Shown here in pieces: positions 1 through 5,514 of a stretch of 7,036 nt of DNA (its first letter is position 1; each line of letters opens with the position of its first letter). A model generated the notes under the pieces. That model searched no databases. It was not told the origin of the DNA and saw only the letters and a program-made list of their open reading frames with translations. The stretch covers positions 1 through 7,036 of the forward strand of contig CALCSP010000394.1 in NCBI GenBank assembly GCA_937893785.1, in the 5' to 3' direction. Made by a program: the position numbers and the translations under genes. The DNA comes from an uncultured Verrucomicrobiales bacterium (lineage in GTDB: Bacteria > Verrucomicrobiota > Verrucomicrobiia > Verrucomicrobiales > DEV007).

Positions 1-2
1 CC

Positions 3-2660
3 ATAGAGGAAATTGTACCCTACACCCCGATGTTTACCATGGGATCTGATATTGGAGACCTGAACAACGATGGGTTGATTGATTTTATTGCCGCTGACAT
101 GTCCGGCACGACCCATTACAAGCGGAAAATCAGTATGGGATCAATGACTGCCGAGCAGACTGCATTCATGGCAAATGCCCGCCCTCCACAAAACATGCGC
201 AACGTTGTGTATCTCAACACAGGCACAAATAGGGTTATGGAAACCGCCTACATGATGAACCTGGCTAATTCCGACTGGTCCTGGACGGTGAAAATTGCCG
301 ATCTCGACAATGATGGGCGCTCCGATGTTTTTATTACCAACGGTATGTCGCAGAACATAAGACAACTGGAAGGAAGCACTGCCAATCCCTCATCAAAAGA
401 TCTCTTGCACGAAAAAAATATCGCATTGCGTAACGATGGTAACATGAAATTTTCACGGCAAGGCAAAGCCTGGGGACTTGATCATTTCGGGTTCAGCCTC
501 GCAGCCGTTAAGTCGGATCTGGATGGTGATGGTGACCTAGACATTTTTGTCATCAATCGGGATGAGTCCCCTACCCTATACGAGAATAGATCGTCCATCC
601 CCGGAATCACCATTCAACTCCGCGGTCATGCAAGCAACCGCTTTGGTATCGGTGCCAAAGTGCAAATTGAGACATCTTCCGGAAAAATGATCAGGCAGCT
701 TTTCCCCGCTCGAGGATACCTCAGTTCTGATGAGTCACTGGCTCATTTCGGGCTTGGCAACAGTAAGCAGGTTAATCGTCTCACAATCACTTGGCCAAGC
801 GGGAGGATACAGGAATTCAAGAACTTGGATGCAGGACACTCCTATTTGATAACCGAACCTGACCACTCTCTGCCTGAGCCATCGCAAGAAAAAGAGATAC
901 ATTCCCTTTTCGCAGTTCACTCCCAACTACCGGAAATACTCCATTCGGAACGCCCTTTCGATGATTTTGCCTTGCAGACACTGCTTCCCAACAAACTTTC
1001 ACAACTAGGCCCCGGCCTTGCAACAGGTGATATTGATAATGATGGGGATAACGACATACTGCTGGGAGGCGCAGCAGGTTCCACTACAAAGGTGGTGACC
1101 AATCAGGGAAAGGGCCAGTTCTCAAAGCCTACCCTACTGCAGGAAACCCTTAACTTTGAGGACATGGGGCTTCTTCTCATTGACGCTGACAGCGATGGCG
1201 ATCAGGACCTAATTTCTGTCAGTGGTAGTGCTGAAAGCACCGGCGAGCACCTGCGCGACCGCCTTTACCTGAACAACGGTAAAGGTCAATTCACTCCTGC
1301 ACCTGCAGACTCTCTTCCTCCAATGGAAATAAGCGGAGGCCCAGTGAGTGCAGCGGATATCGATCGGGATGGTGACTTGGATTTGTTTATCGGCGGACGT
1401 CTGGTTCCCGGTAAATACCCCGACGCCGCTAAAAGCCAATTACTCCTTAATACAAAAGGAAAATTTACCGATGTCACGGAAATGCTAGCTCCTGCCCTCA
1501 GCGAGCCCGGACTTGTAACGGGAGCAGTGTTTGCCGATATCAACGATGATGGTTGGCAGGATTTGCTGGTTTCTCTGGAATGGGGGCCAATCATTTATCT
1601 GCAAAACCAGCAAGGGAAATTCACCGATGTGACCAAGAGCGCCGGCCTTGCCCAACACACAGGCTGGTGGAACAGCATCGCTGCTGGTGATATTGACCTA
1701 GACGGCGACATAGACCTTGTGGCCGGGAACTTTGGACTGAACACCAAATATCATGCATCGGAAAAGCATCCCGCACTACTCTATGCCGGGAATTTTGGCA
1801 CTGAAAACACTAAACTGGTGGAAGCCGAATTTGAGGATCATCAACTTTTTCCCGTACGTGGAAAAAGCTGCTCCACACAAGCTATTCCGCATCTGGGAGA
1901 AAAATTCAAAACCTTTCATTCTTTTGCCCTGGCCGAGCTGGATCAGATTTACACACAACCCCAACTCAATTCGGCCAGGAAATTCTCAGCCAACACACTG
2001 GCTTCCGGCATCTTCATGAATGATGGTTCAGGTAATTTCCAGTTTAAAGCCCTACCTCGATTGGCCCAGATGGCTCCGAGCTTTGGTATCATTATCAATG
2101 ATATGGATGGCGACACCATTCCAGATCTTTATCTTGCCCAGAATTTTTACGGCCCCCAACCGGAAACCGGAAGGATGTCCGGGGGATTGAGCACGATGTT
2201 ACGCGGCAAAGGGGATGGCAGCTTTGAAGGCCTGTGGCCTCGTGACAGTGGCCTGCTTGTTCCCGAGGATGCCACTGCCACGTGTCTGGCTGACATTGAC
2301 GGGGACAGTTGGCCCGATATTCTTGTTGCTAGTAACAACGGCCCATTACGCTCCTTCATTAATCAATCCAAATTGCGTTATCCGCAGAACAGGATGTTGT
2401 GTGTAAAGTTGCAAGGTGCTCCCGGAAACCCACAGAGCATCGGGGCACGAGTGACCCTGACTCTGAGTGATAAAACAAGCCACACATCTTGGGTGCAAGC
2501 TGGTTCAGGATACCTCTCCCATTCCAGTCCATCACTTTTCTTTGGTCTGGCAAACAAAACCCCGAAAAGTATCGAGGTGCGCTGGCCTGATGGAAGATCC
2601 ACAAGCCACGAGGTAAATCAAACTGAGGGTAGCATCTCTGTTTCCATCCCCTCACTCTAG
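3..2660 (+). CDS. VCBS/FG-GAP repeat protein with two ASPIC/UnbV domains (5' partial)
   Basis: This is the 3' part of a large secreted or surface protein; the frame is open to the left edge, so the true start and any signal peptide lie outside. Numbering from the ATG at 30, ten calcium-type D-x-[DN]-x-DG-like motifs are visible, starting near residues 10, 91, 163, 334, 385, 443, 503, 554, 691 and 755, as in FG-GAP/VCBS beta-propeller blades. An ASPIC/UnbV domain lies at about 192-276 (GIGAKVQIE...RGYLSS...HFGLG...WPSGR). A second closes the protein at about 789-865 (SIGARVTLT...GSGYLS...FFGLA...RWPDGR). The segments with RGKSCS (610-615), NFYGPQPETGRMSGG and the final propeller blade are, from memory, characteristic of long CRTAC1-like proteins of Verrucomicrobiota and Planctomycetes. 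The exact role is unknown; surface binding of carbohydrate or protein is inferred from the fold. The gene appears intact to its TAG stop and has no C-terminal anchor. Confidence 0.93.
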   Translation: MEEIVPYTPMFTMGSDIGDLNNDGLIDFIAADMSGTTHYKRKISMGSMTAEQTAFMANARPPQNMRNVVYLNTGTNRVMETAYMMNLANSDWSWTVKIADLDNDGRSDVFITNGMSQNIRQLEGSTANPSSKDLLHEKNIALRNDGNMKFSRQGKAWGLDHFGFSLAAVKSDLDGDGDLDIFVINRDESPTLYENRSSIPGITIQLRGHASNRFGIGAKVQIETSSGKMIRQLFPARGYLSSDESLAHFGLGNSKQVNRLTITWPSGRIQEFKNLDAGHSYLITEPDHSLPEPSQEKEIHSLFAVHSQLPEILHSERPFDDFALQTLLPNKLSQLGPGLATGDIDNDGDNDILLGGAAGSTTKVVTNQGKGQFSKPTLLQETLNFEDMGLLLIDADSDGDQDLISVSGSAESTGEHLRDRLYLNNGKGQFTPAPADSLPPMEISGGPVSAADIDRDGDLDLFIGGRLVPGKYPDAAKSQLLLNTKGKFTDVTEMLAPALSEPGLVTGAVFADINDDGWQDLLVSLEWGPIIYLQNQQGKFTDVTKSAGLAQHTGWWNSIAAGDIDLDGDIDLVAGNFGLNTKYHASEKHPALLYAGNFGTENTKLVEAEFEDHQLFPVRGKSCSTQAIPHLGEKFKTFHSFALAELDQIYTQPQLNSARKFSANTLASGIFMNDGSGNFQFKALPRLAQMAPSFGIIINDMDGDTIPDLYLAQNFYGPQPETGRMSGGLSTMLRGKGDGSFEGLWPRDSGLLVPEDATATCLADIDGDSWPDILVASNNGPLRSFINQSKLRYPQNRMLCVKLQGAPGNPQSIGARVTLTLSDKTSHTSWVQAGSGYLSHSSPSLFFGLANKTPKSIEVRWPDGRSTSHEVNQTEGSISVSIPSL

Positions 2661-2662
2661 CG

Positions 2663-2687
2663 GGTTCATTTTTTTCAGAACCATTTT
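2663..2687 (+). terminator. possible weak terminator after the VCBS gene
   Basis: Three bases after the stop codon, GGTTC (2663-2667) can pair with GAACC (2678-2682) around a 10-base T-rich loop, followed by ATTTT. The stem is only 5 bp and the T tract short, so this is a weak candidate, supported mainly by its position between the VCBS gene and the tRNA promoter. Confidence 0.25.
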
Positions 2688-2739
2688 CCAGCTCTATCAT
2701 GTCATCCGGAAATGATCCCCAACCACGTGAGATCTTGCC

Positions 2740-2767
2740 TTGCCGAGTTAAGTAATTAACGCATAAT
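2740..2767 (+). promoter_or_regulatory. candidate sigma-70 promoter for tRNA-Pro
   Basis: TTGCCG (2740-2745) and CATAAT (2762-2767) are separated by 16 bases and resemble -35 and -10 boxes. The predicted start would lie around 2774, about 20 bases before the mature tRNA 5' end, which is a sensible leader length. The spacer contains a small inverted repeat, GTTAA-GTAA-TTAAC (2747-2760). Assignment is by eye only. Confidence 0.45.
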
Positions 2768-2794
2768 AGATTTACCCCATTAAGTCTTAGATTA

Positions 2795-2871
2795 CGGGAT
2801 GTGGCGCAGTTTGGTAGCGCGCGTCGTTCGGGACGACGAGGTCGCTGGTTCGAATCCAGTCATCCCGACCA
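2795..2871 (+). tRNA. tRNA-Pro (anticodon CGG)
   Basis: A full 77-nt cloverleaf can be drawn. The acceptor stem CGGGATG (2795-2801) pairs perfectly with CATCCCG (2861-2867). The D arm is GCGC/GCGC (2804-2807 with 2817-2820) around a loop containing GG. The anticodon stem CGTCG/CGACG encloses the loop TTCGGGA with anticodon CGG at 2829-2831, reading proline codon CCG. The T arm is GCTGG/CCAGT (one G-U pair) with loop TTCGAAT. The discriminator is A2868 and the 3' CCA is genomically encoded (2869-2871). The anticodon arm closely resembles that of bacterial tRNA-Pro(CGG) such as E. coli proK. It stands alone; no second tRNA follows. Confidence 0.97.
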
Positions 2872-2947
2872 TCCTTCATCTATCTTCATAAGCCACAGGG
2901 TAATCATAGCATCCATTTCCAGGGTAATCTGCACGCCATAAAAAGAC

Positions 2948-2969
2948 TGAATCAGGCCGATTCATTTTT
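2948..2969 (+). terminator. rho-independent terminator downstream of tRNA-Pro
   Basis: TGAATC (2948-2953) and GATTCA (2959-2964) form a 6-bp stem around the 5-base loop AGGCC, followed directly by TTTTT (2965-2969). It lies about 77 bases after the tRNA 3' end and before the next gene's control region, so it probably ends the tRNA transcript. The stem is AU-rich and short, hence moderate confidence. Confidence 0.5.
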
Positions 2970-2987
2970 CCCACATTCTAATTTAGC

Positions 2988-3000
2988 TGATGTCACATCA
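2988..3000. promoter_or_regulatory. 13-bp perfect palindrome upstream of the unknown-function gene
   Basis: TGATGT-C-ACATCA is a perfect inverted repeat with 6-bp arms around one central base. It lies 13 bases before a second palindrome (3013-3031) and about 60 bases before the earliest possible start of the next gene. It is a candidate operator for an unidentified regulator; no function is shown by sequence alone. Confidence 0.35.
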
Positions 3001-3012
3001 CTAGATTTAATT

Positions 3013-3031
3013 AATGCAAATATTTTGCATT
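3013..3031. promoter_or_regulatory. candidate operator, copy 1 of the TGCAAA-N4-TTGCA element
   Basis: AATGCAAA-TAT-TTTGCATT is a perfect inverted repeat with 8-bp arms and a 3-base centre. Its 15-bp core (3015-3029) has the same pattern and spacing as sites at 4681-4695 and 4784-4798. It sits just upstream of the unknown-function gene, where a repressor or activator could act. Odd-centred palindromes of this size are typical of dimeric helix-turn-helix regulators; which family binds here is unknown. Confidence 0.6.
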
Positions 3032-3058
3032 TAAGGTAACGGAAACTAAATTGGATAA

Positions 3059-3802
3059 GTGAGTCCAAGACAATCCTCCAACTCCCGTGCACATAATCAT
3101 CCTAATATAGAAATCAACCCAATCCTAAAACAGATGAATGGCTGTAAGCCCCGTGGGTTGAGGCAGATGCATTCACCATTTGAGAATGTTCACGATTTAC
3201 CCGTGTCAAGATTGCGCGTGCTTTTGAGAGACTTCACTGCCCTCCTGGGGCAGCAAATGTATTTTTGGGGACGGGATGTCATTTATCCCGAAGGCAACCT
3301 GCTTTGCGAATATGGATTTAAGCGCATCAAGTCAAAGGGACTGCAAGGCACCAGCTGTTACCGTAAGTCGCTCGATAACGGAGACGGCAGACGATATGTC
3401 GAACTTCATGGTGCTTGCGCTGGTTTTTACGACTTTACCAAAAAGAAGAGCCAACAGTTCCTCTATATTAGGAACAAGAAACGCTGTTTTTTGTATTCCG
3501 GGGATTGCCCACCAGCCCCCGGGTTCTACGACGCAGATACCCTGTTCAACGGCCCAGCCATCAATCTCTATATCGCCAGCCTGAAATTTCTGGATTGGTG
3601 GTTAAACTATGAAGACTGGATTGCAGAATCAACCCCGGACGGCTGGAGAGTAAACAACTACAAATCCTTTTCTAAGTTACCCGCTTCCAAAACATCGCTA
3701 CCCCCAGCAGACTGTGTCCATTGGCTGCGCCAGTATAAAAGCGATCCGACGCAAATGATCCGTGTTCGGGAAAAATTGCGCACGATAAAGAGCGCAGCAT
3801 AA
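3059..3802 (+). CDS. conserved-looking cytoplasmic protein of unknown function
   Basis: I do not recognise a named domain. The protein has no signal peptide or membrane segment and is rich in aromatic residues and cysteines (C83, C100, C120, C143, C150, C219 in the long version). Its dense, well-formed segments, such as FWGRDVIYPEGNLL (69-82), LHGACAGFY (116-124), FLYIRNKKRCFLYSGD (134-149) and FLDWWLNYEDWIAE (177-190), read like a real folded protein. The coordinates give the longest frame, from a GTG immediately after an in-frame TAA. The first 36 residues look low in quality, and ATG 3167 (Met37), preceded by TTGAGG three bases away, or ATG 3134 (Met26) may be the real start, giving 211 or 222 residues. 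A candidate operator shared with the downstream secreted-protein genes precedes it, suggesting co-regulation. It converges on the PEP-CTERM gene. Confidence 0.8.
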   Translation: MSPRQSSNSRAHNHPNIEINPILKQMNGCKPRGLRQMHSPFENVHDLPVSRLRVLLRDFTALLGQQMYFWGRDVIYPEGNLLCEYGFKRIKSKGLQGTSCYRKSLDNGDGRRYVELHGACAGFYDFTKKKSQQFLYIRNKKRCFLYSGDCPPAPGFYDADTLFNGPAINLYIASLKFLDWWLNYEDWIAESTPDGWRVNNYKSFSKLPASKTSLPPADCVHWLRQYKSDPTQMIRVREKLRTIKSAA

Positions 3803-3838
3803 AAAACAGCGGCTTCCAGATCAACCGGAAACCGCTGT
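3801..3838 (-). terminator. intrinsic terminator of the PEP-CTERM gene (perhaps bidirectional)
   Basis: ACAGCGG (3806-3812) pairs with CCGCTGT (3832-3838). After one C/A mismatch the stem continues with TTCC/GGAA (3814-3817 with 3827-3830) around a 9-base loop. On the minus strand the hairpin is followed by a run of Ts (complement of A3801-A3806), making a convincing terminator for the gene that ends at 3881. On the plus strand only CTTATG follows, so it would work less well for the gene ending at 3802, whose stop codon overlaps the A tract. Confidence 0.75.
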
Positions 3839-3880
3839 CTTATGCGATGCAGAAATGCTTCGCGAAACTTATCCCCTCAA

Positions 3881-4636
3881 CTATTTCTTGCGTCTGCGCA
3901 AGATAAGCAGACCAGCGCCAAATAGGGCAAATAGACTAGTGGAAGGCTCAGGAATCACTGAAAACGTAAATGTAGCATCTGATGACTTAAAACCATCGAT
4001 TGCATGGGTTCCAGAAACGCGAACAGTAATGTCATAATTACCTGCTTGCGTGAACCCCCAATTGACGTGGCCATGCCCACCAGCGGGTTGGAGAAATTCG
4101 TCGTTACCATCAATTCCGTCAGCCGTGCTCATGAAGAAAAATGGTGAAAGGCCATCCTCCCAGATGGAAAACTCGCCCGGCCCACTTACAGAAAGCAGTT
4201 GAATGGATATCGCAGAAGCCCAATCTCCGACCTCCAGTTCCTCCGTTCCAATTCCTACAAACGGGGTACCTAACGCATCAGCTCCAGCGACTCCTGCACT
4301 GGCTTGGGGCAGAAAGTAAAATCCTTCACCTGCCGCAACTCCAATGGCATCCCACTCTGAACCGCCAGGGCGACCTCCGTTACTGGAAATGTAATCAAAA
4401 GTGCTCTGCGGTACCACTGTAATGATTTCATCGGCATGGTATTCCTCCTCGTCAACAAACACACCATTTACGACCCCTCCTTCAATGTGAACATGTGGCT
4501 CAAGCTCTCCATCTTCATAACCAATTCCCCAAACGTCTCCGTGTTCTGCAGTAAATAAATTCGCCGCATTAATAGGTGAGGATACAAGCGCAAAAGCGCT
4601 CATTACCGCGATAGATAACTTCATTGAGGTATTCAT
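3881..4636 (-). CDS. choice-of-anchor M domain protein with PEP-CTERM sorting signal
   Basis: A 251-residue exported protein. Residues 1-24 form a signal peptide (hydrophobic core, probable cleavage after SSPINA). The central region has choice-of-anchor M features (the TIGR03769-type surface domain): an N-terminal EHGDVWGIGYEDG with histidines at 48 and 50, a WDAIGVAAGEGFYFLPQ segment (95-111), FSIWEDG, and the diagnostic GGHGHVNWGFTQAGNYDITV (186-205). The C-terminus carries VIPEPS (227-232), a hydrophobic stretch and RRRKK, a standard PEP-CTERM signal recognised by exosortase in the inner membrane. The exosortase is not in this window. The HxH-W motif could bind metal, since actinobacterial relatives are linked to metal-type ABC transporters; this is inference. 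The ATG at 4636 is preceded by AAGAAA; Met5 (4624) is an alternative. A paralogue without PEP-CTERM is encoded divergently at 5511-6677. Confidence 0.93.
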   Translation of the reverse strand: MNTSMKLSIAVMSAFALVSSPINAANLFTAEHGDVWGIGYEDGELEPHVHIEGGVVNGVFVDEEEYHADEIITVVPQSTFDYISSNGGRPGGSEWDAIGVAAGEGFYFLPQASAGVAGADALGTPFVGIGTEELEVGDWASAISIQLLSVSGPGEFSIWEDGLSPFFFMSTADGIDGNDEFLQPAGGHGHVNWGFTQAGNYDITVRVSGTHAIDGFKSSDATFTFSVIPEPSTSLFALFGAGLLILRRRKK

Positions 4637-4652
4637 TTTCTTAAATTTGAGT

Positions 4653-4658
4653 TTTATA
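4653..4658 (-). promoter_or_regulatory. possible -10 box for the PEP-CTERM gene
   Basis: On the minus strand TATAAA lies 16 bases upstream of the ATG at 4636, after ATT. No good -35 box is found at standard spacing. The operator-like site at 4681-4695 lies in the -35 neighbourhood, so the promoter may depend on an activator or may be wrongly placed. Confidence 0.3.
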
Positions 4659-4680
4659 AATGAGAGGTTGAGCGATTATT

Positions 4681-4695
4681 TGCAAACTAATTGCA
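4681..4695. promoter_or_regulatory. candidate operator, copy 2 of the TGCAAA-N4-TTGCA element
   Basis: TGCAAACTAATTGCA has arms TGCAA/TTGCA and matches the other two sites at all eleven fixed positions of TGCAAA-N4-TTGCA; the sixth arm position is not paired here. It is 45 bp upstream of the PEP-CTERM start, near its likely promoter. A poorer relative, CGCATAAAAATTGCA, lies at 4712-4726 with two mismatches. Confidence 0.5.
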
Positions 4696-4723
4696 GTAGG
4701 TCAATCGCAATCGCATAAAAATT

Positions 4724-4753
4724 GCAATAATTTATTATTTATTGAATTATTGC
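4724..4753. repeat. 9-bp inverted repeat in the divergent control region
   Basis: GCAATAATT (4724-4732) and AATTATTGC (4745-4753) are perfect reverse complements separated by 12 very AT-rich bases. It lies in the middle of the region between the divergently transcribed PEP-CTERM and pseudopilin genes. It could be a regulator site with separated half-sites, or a by-product of AT-rich promoter sequence. Confidence 0.4.
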
Positions 4754-4782
4754 CGAGTTGGTGACATGAAGTCAATTCACTA

Positions 4783-5514
4783 ATGCAAAAAATTTGCAAT
4801 AAAGGGCGAGGTAGAACTCTCAAAGGGTTCACGTTGATTGAGTTGTTGGTCGTGGTCACCATCATCGCAATCCTGTCTCTCATCGGATTTAGTGGGGCCA
4901 AGCACTTCATTATGATGTCAAAGCGGACAAAATGTGCTTCCAATCTGCGTCAAATTGGAGTCGCCATTCAGTTATATGCCGCCAACAATAACGGCCGCTT
5001 TCCGATGACCAGTCACACCACTGGCACAGCCATCGAGAAAGCGTGGGTCTATCAACTCAAGGAATATCTTGGAGAAGGATTTGATTTGATACGCGTCAGC
5101 CCTGGCGATCCCAAGTCCGACCAGAGAATCGAGGCCGGTGGAACGAGCTACATTCTCAACAGTTATCTCTTTGTCCCGGAGTATGATCCTTTTGGCAATC
5201 TGATCTCACAACCCTACAATATGCCGGCACTCATTCCCAGACCAAGCCAAACCATGCTGGCTTTTACGATTGCTGAAGATACTCCGGTAGGGGCACAGAA
5301 TGATCACACGCATTCCAACAGATGGACAAATTGGAATGCGGTAATAGAAGATATTTCACCTGATCTGCACCGCTCAGGCGAGCCAAATGCAGATCAGACC
5401 GATGGCTCGAGCAACTACCTTTTTGCCGATGGGCATGTCGAGACATGGGATGCCGATCAATTGAAAGCGAAAATCGAAGCAGGTGAAAATCCCGCTTACC
5501 CTCCTGAAAAATGA
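4783..5514 (+). CDS. type II secretion-like pseudopilin, H-X9-DG type
   Basis: A 243-residue protein with a class III prepilin signal: a short basic leader, then G15-F16 with FTLIELLVVVTIIAIL (16-31), including the +5 glutamate (E20). Prepilin peptidase should cut after G15 and N-methylate F16. The hydrophobic segment to about residue 38 anchors it in the inner membrane and packs the pseudopilus. It is followed by CASNLRQIGVAIQLYAANN (51-69), typical of the family, and near the C-terminus NYLFADGHVETW (211-222). This fits the H-X9-DG pseudopilins that are numerous in Verrucomicrobiota and Planctomycetes. The histidine H196 is 19 residues from DG216-217, so the spacing is unusual. The ATG at 4783 is the only standard start upstream of the leader glycine and has no clear ribosome-binding site. 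The TGA overlaps the next gene's ATG, indicating an operon. Confidence 0.92.
   Translation: MQKICNKGRGRTLKGFTLIELLVVVTIIAILSLIGFSGAKHFIMMSKRTKCASNLRQIGVAIQLYAANNNGRFPMTSHTTGTAIEKAWVYQLKEYLGEGFDLIRVSPGDPKSDQRIEAGGTSYILNSYLFVPEYDPFGNLISQPYNMPALIPRPSQTMLAFTIAEDTPVGAQNDHTHSNRWTNWNAVIEDISPDLHRSGEPNADQTDGSSNYLFADGHVETWDADQLKAKIEAGENPAYPPEK
4784..4798. promoter_or_regulatory. candidate operator, copy 3, overlapping the pseudopilin start codon
   Basis: TGCAAA-AAA-TTTGCA is a perfect inverted repeat with 6-bp arms and a 3-base centre, the same length as the sites at 3015-3029 and 4681-4695. The flanks are also alike: TAA before and an A/T-rich AAGG after, as at 3012-3036. It begins on the second base of the pseudopilin ATG, so a bound protein would cover the start of the gene. 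Confidence 0.55.

Noticed and set aside
1286..1594. 102-residue minus-strand open frame
   Set aside because: Antisense to the repetitive VCBS coding sequence; its composition mirrors the Asp/Gly-rich codons of the real gene.
1753..2019. Short plus-strand frame inside the VCBS gene
   Set aside because: It lies wholly within the confidently assigned VCBS frame and has no recognisable protein features; the same holds for the minus-strand frames across 141-2700.
2795..2871. tRNA-Pro as the attachment site of an integrated element
   Set aside because: No direct repeat of the tRNA 3' end was found by eye in the rest of the window, and no integrase or phage-like gene is present.
2896..2929. Direct repeat CAGGGTAATC (2896-2905 and 2920-2929)
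   Set aside because: Only two copies of ten bases with a 24-base period, between the tRNA and its terminator; too little to call a repeat array or CRISPR.
3276..3584. 102-residue plus-strand frame overlapping the unknown-function gene
   Set aside because: Fully nested in the longer frame, with no separate ribosome-binding site and less protein-like sequence.
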